Shown: piece by piece, positions 33,857 through 40,771 of the stretch | How the letters are laid out: each line of letters begins with the position of its first letter | How positions within the stretch are numbered: position 1 is the stretch's first letter | Assembly (NCBI GenBank): GCA_945902745.1 | Contig: CAMDNE010000001.1 | Span: 248,001 to 312,000, forward strand | Direction of reading: 5' to 3' | Length of the DNA stretch: 64,000 bases | Source: Chitinophaga pinensis | GTDB taxonomy: Bacteria > Bacteroidota > Bacteroidia > Flavobacteriales_D > Crocinitomicaceae | Position numbers and translations under genes: made by a program | The notes under the pieces: generated by a model | The model's database searches: none | Told to the model about the DNA's origin: nothing | The model's input: the letters and a program-made list of their open reading frames with translations, nothing else

Positions 33857-35653
33857 GTGGATAATCAAAATATATTAATTGTAATATCATTTTTATTTTC
33901 TGGATTTTCTTTCGCACAAGAAGATTCAACCTCACAAAAAAAAGAAATTCTTATTCAAGAGGTGAGAATTATTGGCGTGAAATTTAATGAAATAAAAACA
34001 CCTGATTTACAGCAACAAACAGATAAAGTGCTTTCTGAGATTTCAGGAGTAACGCTTATTAAGAGGGGAAATTATGCACAAGAACCAACAATAAGAGGAC
34101 TCAATTCTGGACAGTTAAGCTCAACACTTGATGGTATGCATATTTTTGGTGCTTGCACGGATAGAATGGATCCAATTAGTTCATACGTTGAACCAAATAA
34201 TTTAAATAGTATTCAACTGAACTTAGGTCCAACCGAAGAGCAAAGTACAAATCAAGTTGGCGGTGGATTGAATTTTAAATTACTAAAAGCGATTCCTAAT
34301 GCAGAAAAACTATTCAGCGGGAGAATTGGTGCAGGATTTGAAACGAATGCTTTAGCAATACAATCGCTTGGTTCTTTGCAATATAGTCGAAAAAAATGGG
34401 CTTTGAGTGTAAATGGAATTTTTCGAAAAGCGAATAATTATTATGCAGGTAATCGCGAACAAATTTTATTTTCTCAATACGAAAAATATAATGTTGGAGG
34501 AAGTTTTACTGCTCTTTTAGATAGCTTTAATATTATACATGTTGATTACTTGCAAGATAATGGGAAAGATATTGGATATCCCGCCTTGACGATGGATGTC
34601 TCATTTGCAAATGCAAAAATAATATCAATAGGACACGAATACAAAAAAGATAGTAATAGAATTTATAAAATGGAGAGTAAAGTATATTTAAATTTTATTG
34701 ACCATGCAATGGATGATACAAAGCGTCCTCCAGAAACAGTTCCAATGCATATGGATATGCCAGGCACTTCAAGAACAGTTGGGTTTTATTCGGGAGGAAA
34801 ATTAAGAGTATCACACAAACAATTTATTCAGTTTAAAATAACAGGGTTTCAAAATGATTTACATGCCGAAATGACAATGTATCCACCAATTGGTAAAGAA
34901 ATGTTTATGCTGACAATTCCTGATGCAAGAAGAAGTGTAATCGGTCTAAGTGTTTCGGATAAACTCTATTTTGGTTCAAATATTAATTTATCGATAGGTG
35001 GTAGATTCGAATTTGTAAAATCAGAAATTACAACCTTATTAGGAAGACAAACACTGACAAGTTTTTATAATGGTAATCCTACAAAGACGAATTTACTGTA
35101 TAATATTTTTATCCAATTTGAAGAAAAACTTGGAAAGAAAACAATGTTATATTTTGGAATTGCGAAAGCCTTAAGAAATCCTACTTTACAAGAAATGTAT
35201 GGTTTTTATCTTTATAACAGAGTTGATGGACATGATTATTTGGGTAATCCTATGTTGAAGACAGAATCCTCTTGGAATGGCAATTTGGGAATGAAATATA
35301 AAACTTCTAAATGGAATCTGAATGGTCAAATATATTCATATTTCTTCAAAGATTACATAGCAGGAAGAGTATTAGCAGATTATAGTGTGATGACAATAGG
35401 TGGTAAGGGTGTAAAGGAGTATGTTAATTTACCTTCTGCAATTTTATACGGTTCTGAGTTTACTTTAGAATGGAAGCCAATTCATAAATTACTCATTCAA
35501 AGTATGAATTCTGTTTCTTATGCTAAAGATAATGATGGGGATGCATTACCATTTATTCCTCCCTTTAAAAGTATCAACGCAATAAGTTATGATTTAAAGG
35601 AAACAAATATAAAATTGGAATCAATCATTGGAGCTCAACAAAAACATGTTTAA
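33857..35653 (+). CDS. OprC/NosA-like TonB-dependent copper receptor, truncated by an in-frame stop
   Basis: An outer-membrane TonB-dependent receptor. After a signal peptide (ILIVISFLFSGFSFAQ) comes the plug (about 40-150) with TIRGLNSGQLSSTLDGMHIF and GACTDRMDP. The C100-x3-M104 pair matches the CxxxM copper ligand of OprC. The barrel continues to residue 598, where TAA (35651-35653) stops translation; the same frame then encodes the missing last strands (see 35654-35860). Start is GTG 33857. The receptor probably imports copper with the small Cys protein and YtkA lipoprotein upstream. Without its last strands and terminal phenylalanine it is unlikely to assemble, so this may be a recent pseudogene. 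Confidence 0.88.
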   Translation: MDNQNILIVISFLFSGFSFAQEDSTSQKKEILIQEVRIIGVKFNEIKTPDLQQQTDKVLSEISGVTLIKRGNYAQEPTIRGLNSGQLSSTLDGMHIFGACTDRMDPISSYVEPNNLNSIQLNLGPTEEQSTNQVGGGLNFKLLKAIPNAEKLFSGRIGAGFETNALAIQSLGSLQYSRKKWALSVNGIFRKANNYYAGNREQILFSQYEKYNVGGSFTALLDSFNIIHVDYLQDNGKDIGYPALTMDVSFANAKIISIGHEYKKDSNRIYKMESKVYLNFIDHAMDDTKRPPETVPMHMDMPGTSRTVGFYSGGKLRVSHKQFIQFKITGFQNDLHAEMTMYPPIGKEMFMLTIPDARRSVIGLSVSDKLYFGSNINLSIGGRFEFVKSEITTLLGRQTLTSFYNGNPTKTNLLYNIFIQFEEKLGKKTMLYFGIAKALRNPTLQEMYGFYLYNRVDGHDYLGNPMLKTESSWNGNLGMKYKTSKWNLNGQIYSYFFKDYIAGRVLADYSVMTIGGKGVKEYVNLPSAILYGSEFTLEWKPIHKLLIQSMNSVSYAKDNDGDALPFIPPFKSINAISYDLKETNIKLESIIGAQQKHV

Positions 35654-35860
35654 ACTGAAAAATATGTTGAAAAATTCACTCCATCTTTTTATGTGTTTAA
35701 CATACGTGCGGCACGAAAATTTAAACTTGGAAAAACTAATTTAAATTGCAGTTTAAGTATTGAAAACATTCTAGATGCTGTATATTTTGAACATTTGGAT
35801 GTAATGAAAATTAATAGACAAGGAAGGAATATAATTGCCCACTTAACATATAATTTTTGA
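35654..35860 (+). pseudogene. C-terminal remnant of the TonB receptor, in frame after a TAA
   Basis: Directly after the TAA at 35651-35653, the same reading frame stays open for 68 codons to TGA 35858-35860. It encodes typical last barrel strands: PSFYVFNIRAARKFKL, then LNCSLSIENILDAVYFEHL and NIIAHLTYNF, ending in the terminal phenylalanine that outer-membrane barrels need for BAM-dependent insertion. A single substitution therefore explains the split. No start codon or promoter is suitably placed for it to be its own gene. Confidence 0.85.
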
Positions 35861-35889
35861 ATGAAGAAATCTATGTTAAATAATTATTC

Positions 35890-36540
35890 CTAAAACTCAA
35901 TATCCAAATTAAACGTATTTTTCAGCGTGTGTAAATTCGGATTTTTTCTTGCCATGGCAGCAAATTTATCTTTTCCAGTCAGAAATTTTACTTCGTGTTC
36001 TGGGTTGTCATTGAGCTTAAAACTAATGTCGATTGAATAGTTTTTTAATTCCTTTCTAAAATATCCAACAAGTTCCAAAAGGTGAGGGGTAATCATATCG
36101 ACTTGTGTTTGGTTGTCAACATCCATCACAAAGTGCGTTTCTTCCTTCTGAATTGGTTCACGCTTAATCATTGCGTTGTAGAAGGTTTCTAAACCACGTT
36201 CCTTCATTTCAAAAGCAAATCGACGCCAAAGCATTTTAATTTGATCGAATGTAAATGGATTTCTTGGAAGGTTTTCTTGCAGTTGTTCTGAACCAGATTT
36301 GTCATCTTCTTTTTTCTCCATCATTTTTTTGATAGAAAGAGAGGTAGTATGAAGATCAGCCGATGAAACAACAGTCAATTTTTTTTCTGGTTCAATTGGA
36401 ATTGGTGCTTGTCGAACTGGAGGAGCAATCGGTTTAGGAACAGACGAAATTTTGTCTCTTAAATTTTGATTTGGAAAAGGAATTAAATCAACGGGATCCG
36501 TCAGGCATTTTTTTTTTCTTGCTCTTGTAATAAAGAACAC
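35890..36540 (-). CDS. dnaX: DNA polymerase III subunit tau, C-terminal part in the -1 frame of dnaX
   Basis: An open frame in the -1 frame relative to the dnaX gamma part, joined through the A10 run at 36508-36517. It encodes about 200 residues: a proline-rich linker (PKPIAPPVRQAPIPIEP), a charged segment, and a C-terminal domain (FTFDQIKMLWRRFAFEMKE onward) typical of Bacteroidota DnaX. Full tau would be about 575 residues. Its only upstream start is a GTG inside the gamma coding region, so it is most likely made by slippage. The alternative is a homopolymer length error. Confidence 0.85.
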   Translation of the reverse strand: MFFITRARKKKCLTDPVDLIPFPNQNLRDKISSVPKPIAPPVRQAPIPIEPEKKLTVVSSADLHTTSLSIKKMMEKKEDDKSGSEQLQENLPRNPFTFDQIKMLWRRFAFEMKERGLETFYNAMIKREPIQKEETHFVMDVDNQTQVDMITPHLLELVGYFRKELKNYSIDISFKLNDNPEHEVKFLTGKDKFAAMARKNPNLHTLKNTFNLDIEF

Positions 36541-37616
36541 AGTTGCATCAACGCCATTTCAACCAGTAAACGTTGGTTTTTTGATGACTTATAATCGACA
36601 TCCGATTTACTCAACACGGCCAATGCACGTAAGATTAAATTACCGTCAACTTCTTTCGATTGATCGATGTATCGTTGTTCAATTGCATCACCAACTTCCA
36701 ACAAGACAGCTGTTCGAATATCTTTACAAACCAATAAGTTTCTATAATGATCAGCCAAGCCAACAATGAAATTGTGACCGTCAAAACCTTTTTCGTAAAT
36801 ATCATTTAAAAGCAACAAAGATGATGGGATATCTTCTTTTTGCGCACTATCAACTATTCTAAAGTAATAATCGTAATCAAGAATGTTAAGGTTTTCAATA
36901 ACACTTTTGTATGTTAAATTATTTCCAGTAAACGTAACGATTTGATCAAAAATAGACAATGCGTCACGCAATGCGCCATCTGCTTTTTGGGCAATCAAAT
37001 GCAATGATTCAGGATCAGCAGTTATTGCTTCTTGCGTGGCAATGTACGCTAAATGATCAGCAATATCTTTTACTTTGATTCTGTTGAAATCAAAAATTTG
37101 ACAACGAGAAAGAATCGTAGGAATTATTTTATATTTTTCAGTCGTTGCAAGAATAAAAATCGCATGTTTTGGTGGCTCTTCTAATGTTTTCAAGAAACCA
37201 TTGAAGGCAGCATTTGAAAGCATGTGAACCTCATCAATGATGTAGATTTTATATTCTCCTAATTGTGGAGCGATACGAACTTGGTCAATTAGATTTCTAA
37301 TATCCTCAATTCCATTATTCGAAGCAGCATCTAATTCATAAACATTAAGTGAAGCACCTTCATTAAAAGAAAGGCAAGAATCACATTGGTCGCATGCTTC
37401 AATCGATTCAGATCTGTTGAAGCAATTGATTGTTTTCGCTAGAATTCTAGCTGTCGTTGTTTTACCAACACCTCTTGATCCACAAAACAAAAATGATTGA
37501 GCTAAATGACCTGTTTTAATAGCGTTTTTTAAAGTAGACGTAATAGACTTTTGTCCCACAACCGTATCAAAGGTCTGGGGTCTATATTTTCTAGCTGAAA
37601 CGACAAAATCACTCAT
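36501..37616 (-). CDS. dnaX: DNA polymerase III subunit gamma/tau, N-terminal (gamma) part
   Basis: A 371-residue clamp-loader ATPase. Walker A GSRGVGKTTTA starts near residue 46, zinc ligands are C65, C75, C78 and C81, Walker B is IYIIDEVHML and the sensor FILATTEKYKI. The frame ends a few codons after an A10 run (…EQEKKNA), which would give a gamma-like short form lacking the tau C-terminus, while a -1 shift gives tau. The ATG is 37616; a TTG at 37625 is in frame but lies within the -7 element TAACTTTG (37623-37630, minus strand), which ends 6 nt before the ATG. Confidence 0.93.
   Translation of the reverse strand: MSDFVVSARKYRPQTFDTVVGQKSITSTLKNAIKTGHLAQSFLFCGSRGVGKTTTARILAKTINCFNRSESIEACDQCDSCLSFNEGASLNVYELDAASNNGIEDIRNLIDQVRIAPQLGEYKIYIIDEVHMLSNAAFNGFLKTLEEPPKHAIFILATTEKYKIIPTILSRCQIFDFNRIKVKDIADHLAYIATQEAITADPESLHLIAQKADGALRDALSIFDQIVTFTGNNLTYKSVIENLNILDYDYYFRIVDSAQKEDIPSSLLLLNDIYEKGFDGHNFIVGLADHYRNLLVCKDIRTAVLLEVGDAIEQRYIDQSKEVDGNLILRALAVLSKSDVDYKSSKNQRLLVEMALMQLCSLLQEQEKKNA
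36508..36517 (-). other. dnaX: A10 slippery run in dnaX
   Basis: Ten consecutive A residues on the coding (minus) strand. In the zero frame they are read GAA-AAA-AAA-AAT and a TGA follows after one more codon. Slipping by -1 gives AGA-AAA-AAA-AAA-TGC and an open frame of about 200 codons. Thermus dnaX uses an A9 run and E. coli dnaX an A-AAA-AAG site to make two products. Confidence 0.8.
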
Positions 37617-37622
37617 GAATAA

Positions 37623-37630
37623 CAAAGTTA
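37623..37630 (-). promoter_or_regulatory. -7 promoter element of dnaX
   Basis: TAACTTTG on the minus strand ends 6 nt before the dnaX ATG at 37616. Confidence 0.5.
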
Positions 37631-37763
37631 AGGTATAGAAATCATTTTTCCATGTAAAATATCACATTGTTAAAAACTAAATTTTTTGATGAAAAATAAA
37701 GTGTTTTTATTAGAAGTGGATAAACATTTTTCTCTATTTTTAGGTAACTTATAATTATTCAAT

Positions 37764-38069
37764 ATGAAAAGAAAAATATTAGGATTTGCTGCAGTTGCAC
37801 TTATTGTTGCTTCTTGTGGTGGTCCAGGAAAAGAAGAGTTTGATAAATCAGCTCAAACTATTTGTGATTGTATGAGTAAGAAAACTGCTGAAAGCGAAGC
37901 AGATACATCAAGTTTTAAAATTGACATGAGAGATTTAGATTTCTCTTTATGCGCTTTGGGTGTTGTGGGAGATGTTGATCCATTCGATGCTCAAATGGGA
38001 AAAGCACTTGAGGAAAAGTGTCCTGATTTGAAGCCTTTACATGATACATATGTAAAAAACTCAAAATAA
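37764..38069 (+). CDS. Small cysteine-containing lipoprotein
   Basis: A 101-residue lipoprotein (signal MKRKILGFAAVALIVASCGG, lipobox VASC). The mature chain has four further cysteines (TICDCMSKK, LCALG, EKCPDL), possibly two disulfides in the periplasm, within a mostly helical acidic sequence. I do not recognise the family. It is followed by a strong bidirectional terminator shared with the convergent cyclophilin gene. Confidence 0.75.
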   Translation: MKRKILGFAAVALIVASCGGPGKEEFDKSAQTICDCMSKKTAESEADTSSFKIDMRDLDFSLCALGVVGDVDPFDAQMGKALEEKCPDLKPLHDTYVKNSK

Positions 38070-38198
38070 GACTGTTGTAAAACCCATTACTCTTCGTTGC
38101 TTCTAAAAATTTAAAAGCCTCATTTACAAAGGTAAATTCCGGTATTAAATTTTAATTGCGCCTCAATTAATGAATTTTTCAATTGTCTTAAAAATAAA

Positions 38199-38234
38199 AA
38201 AAGCCGACCCATGATAAGTTCTGGGTCGGCTTTT
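38199..38234. terminator. Bidirectional terminator between the lipoprotein and cyclophilin genes
   Basis: A perfect 13-bp stem (38199-38211 with 38222-38234, 10-nt loop) with GC-rich centre GCCGACCC/GGGTCGGC and A4/T4 at the ends, located between convergent genes. Confidence 0.9.
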
Positions 38235-38242
38235 GAATTAAA

Positions 38243-38695
38243 TTAGTCTATTATCTCAATTGATTCAATAGAATCTCCTTCACGAATTTCGTCAACATTA
38301 TCAATTCCCTCGATAACTTTTCCAAAACACGTATGGTTTCCATCTAAATGAGCTGTATTTTCTCTTGAATGACAAACGAAAAATTGAGAACCACCTGTAT
38401 TTCTTCCAGAATGTGCCATTGAAAGTACGCCACGGTCATGGTATTGATTTCCGCCTTTCAATTCACAATCAATTTTGTAACCTGGTCCACCAGTTCCAGC
38501 CATACCTTTTTCACCATCACGTGAGTTAGGACAACCACCTTGAATAACAAAATTTGGAATTACACGGTGCCATTTCAACCCATTGTAAAATCCTTGTTTT
38601 GCTAATTTAGCAAAGTTTGCAGCTGCAATCGGTGCATCTTCTGTATATAAAGAAACCTTCATCGTTCCTTTATTCGTTTTAATTATTGCTTCCAT
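38243..38695 (-). CDS. Cyclophilin-type peptidyl-prolyl cis-trans isomerase
   Basis: A 150-residue cytoplasmic isomerase that speeds proline isomerisation during folding. Catalytic blocks are WHRVIPNFVIQGG (with the active-site arginine), GVLSMAHSGRNTGGSQFFV and HLDGNHTCFGKVIEG. There is no signal peptide, so it is the PpiB-like cytoplasmic type, and the length is slightly short (PpiB is 164). A TATCTTTG -7 element lies at 38713-38720 on the minus strand. Confidence 0.95.
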   Translation of the reverse strand: MEAIIKTNKGTMKVSLYTEDAPIAAANFAKLAKQGFYNGLKWHRVIPNFVIQGGCPNSRDGEKGMAGTGGPGYKIDCELKGGNQYHDRGVLSMAHSGRNTGGSQFFVCHSRENTAHLDGNHTCFGKVIEGIDNVDEIREGDSIESIEIID

Positions 38696-38712
38696 TTTTC
38701 GATAATTTTTGA

Positions 38713-38720
38713 CAAAGATA
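38713..38720 (-). promoter_or_regulatory. -7 promoter element of the cyclophilin gene
   Basis: TATCTTTG on the minus strand matches TAnnTTTG, 17 nt upstream of the ATG at 38695. Confidence 0.5.
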
Positions 38721-38796
38721 CATTCTCTCTTTTAATTTGGTCAATTTTAAGAATTCTTGGAGTTAACATATTTAGATTAATTGAATGTTCGCTTGA

Positions 38797-38935
38797 TTAC
38801 CACAAAATATTTATGTCATGATTTTAAACAAAAATACATGCCATAAAGCTGTTTCCCCTTCGTTTTTAGCGCTGGATGTAATCCAGCGCTAAAAACATTT
38901 CACCCCTACAGGGTTTAAAATATTTGTTGTGGTAA
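38797..38935. repeat. Palindromic dispersed repeat with terminal inverted repeats, copy A
   Basis: Imperfect terminal inverted repeats (TTACCACAAAATATTT at 38797-38812; its complement with small changes at 38918-38935) enclose a perfect 15-bp hairpin (38863-38877 with 38881-38895, loop GTA) and a CCCT-ac-AGGG hairpin (38904-38913). It fills most of the 444-nt gap before bshC and contains no gene. Confidence 0.8.
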
Positions 38936-38969
38936 CATATAGCGAATTACTCAATGTTTAATTAGAAAA

Positions 38970-39014
38970 CTCCGTAGGAGTGAAATGCTTGTAACGACGG
39001 ATATAATCCGTCGT
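38970..39014. repeat. Palindromic dispersed repeat, copy A2 (variant stems)
   Basis: It has the same order of parts as copy A read on the minus strand: a short hairpin (CTCC-gta-GGAG, 38970-38980), the linker TGAAATG, then a 9-bp hairpin ACGACGGAT-ata-ATCCGTCGT (38994-39014). The stem sequences differ from copy A but pairing is kept. Confidence 0.7.
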
Positions 39015-39128
39015 GTAAAATGTAGCTAAAAATCGTTTCTGGCGTGAGTTTTTGAATAAAAACCATGACAGAAACAATAATTATTAAAAAAATTATTTCA
39101 AATGCATGTGCCCTGAAGAATCCTTCCT

Positions 39129-39136
39129 TAAATTTG
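39129..39136 (+). promoter_or_regulatory. -7 promoter element of bshC
   Basis: TAAATTTG matches TAnnTTTG and ends 3 nt before ATG 39140. Confidence 0.45.
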
Positions 39137-39139
39137 TAC

Positions 39140-40726
39140 ATGCAAAAATTCAATTTTCATAGACAACTTACTGAACTTTTTACCGATCAAGAGAATCAGT
39201 TGGCATATAACCAAGAACAATTATTGTCCTTTATCAATTTACCTTTTTCTATTAAGAACTTTGAAAAGCAAATTAAGCAAAAGAATGCATCTTTTACTGC
39301 TGAAAACCGTGGTGTTTTACACACTGAATTATTGAATAAATACAAGCAATATCCGCATTCGTCAAAAGTGAAAAACAATATTCAACTAATTCAAAACGAT
39401 CATACTTTTACAATTACAACGGGTCATCAGCTTTCAATTGCAGCCGGACCAATGTATTTAATTTACAAAATCATTCATGTTATTCGATTAGCTGAAGAAT
39501 TAAAGAAAGAATATCTTGAAAACAATTTTGTTCCAGTTTTTTGGATGGCATCTGAAGACCATGATTTTGAAGAAATTCAATCTGTTGAAATTTTCTCAAA
39601 GAATTTAAAATGGGATTCAGATCAAAAAGGTGCTGTTGGACGATTTGACTTAGAAGGTTTGGACTTAGTAAAAGCTGAAATTAGTTCTTTCTTTGATAAT
39701 CAGCCCGAAAGTGAAGTTAAAGCAATATTGGATGAATATGACGGCAAGAATTTAAGTGAAGCGAATTTTAAATTGATTCACCGCTTATTTAATTCATTCG
39801 GTTTAATAATTATTGATGGTGATAATTCGAACTTAAAAAGAGCGTTCATTCCGGCAATTGAAAAGGAATTAACGACTCAGTTTTCTTTCAAAGCGCTTCA
39901 CAAAACAAATGAGCAAATTCAAAAAGAAGGATTTAAATTACAAGTCAATGGTCGAGAAATCAATCTATTTTACTTGGCTAATCAATCACGCGAGCGAATT
40001 TTACATGTTGATAACGGGTTTTTTATTGAAGGAAAAGGAACGGTTTCACTTGAAGAATTGTTAAAAGAAGCAAATGAATATCCAGAACGGTTTTCTCCAA
40101 ATGTTATATTGAGACCAGTTTATCAAGAAACAATTTTACCCAATTTATGCTATGTTGGTGGGATTGGTGAGATTTCCTATTGGTTGCAGCTTAAAGGTGT
40201 ATTTGATGCGCTTGAATTGCCTTACCCAATGATTCAGGTTCGAACTTCAATTTTGTGGATTGATCCAATTCTATCAAAGAAAATTGAGAAAGTATCACTC
40301 GTTTTGGAGGATTTATTCAAAGATATTTCAAAAGTGAAAAAGTGGTATTTACAAGAATTTGCAGCAGATGAGGTAGATTTCACATCGCTTGATGTCAAGA
40401 TTGATGTGTTAAAGGATTCTATTATTGATAAAATAATACAAATTGATGTGAATCTTGAACAATATGCTCAAGCAGAAGTAGTGAGATTAACGAAACAATT
40501 GGATGCTATCAAAGAAAAGCTGGTCAAAACAGTGAAACAGCGACATGACAGTGCAATGAAGACAATTGATCAAATTTATGATAAACTTTTTCCAAATGGT
40601 GGAATGCAAGAGCGGAATTTGAATTTGTTTTCACTTTGTTCAGATGGCAAAGTTGCTTCTAAATTAGAATATCTTTATAGCGCGATTGACCCGTTTGACC
40701 CAGATTTTATTATTATTCGAGAATAA
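39140..40726 (+). CDS. bshC: Bacillithiol biosynthesis cysteine-adding enzyme BshC
   Basis: A 528-residue enzyme that ligates cysteine to glucosaminyl-malate, the last step of bacillithiol synthesis. Recognisable blocks are TTGHQLSIAAGPMYLIYKI, VFWMASEDHDFEEI and RPVYQETILPNLCYVGGIGE, with a long C-terminal coiled coil (about 420-500). I place the start at ATG 39140, because the sequence from there aligns with typical BshC N-termini and the frame upstream is a poor protein. bshA and bshB are not in this window, so the pathway genes are scattered. Bacillithiol replaces glutathione as the thiol buffer in Bacteroidota that carry it. Confidence 0.95.
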   Translation: MQKFNFHRQLTELFTDQENQLAYNQEQLLSFINLPFSIKNFEKQIKQKNASFTAENRGVLHTELLNKYKQYPHSSKVKNNIQLIQNDHTFTITTGHQLSIAAGPMYLIYKIIHVIRLAEELKKEYLENNFVPVFWMASEDHDFEEIQSVEIFSKNLKWDSDQKGAVGRFDLEGLDLVKAEISSFFDNQPESEVKAILDEYDGKNLSEANFKLIHRLFNSFGLIIIDGDNSNLKRAFIPAIEKELTTQFSFKALHKTNEQIQKEGFKLQVNGREINLFYLANQSRERILHVDNGFFIEGKGTVSLEELLKEANEYPERFSPNVILRPVYQETILPNLCYVGGIGEISYWLQLKGVFDALELPYPMIQVRTSILWIDPILSKKIEKVSLVLEDLFKDISKVKKWYLQEFAADEVDFTSLDVKIDVLKDSIIDKIIQIDVNLEQYAQAEVVRLTKQLDAIKEKLVKTVKQRHDSAMKTIDQIYDKLFPNGGMQERNLNLFSLCSDGKVASKLEYLYSAIDPFDPDFIIIRE

Positions 40727-40759
40727 GAAATAATTTCAATCACATTGCGTTTCTAGTAC

Positions 40760-40767
40760 TACATTTG
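40760..40767 (+). promoter_or_regulatory. -7 promoter element of the TonB receptor at 40772
   Basis: TACATTTG matches TAnnTTTG and ends 4 nt before ATG 40772. Confidence 0.45.
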
Positions 40768-40771
40768 TTTT

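Noticed and set aside
33857-35860. Frameshift in the TonB receptor
   Set aside because: Codon-by-codon reading shows the downstream part is in the same frame; the interruption is a stop codon, not a frameshift.
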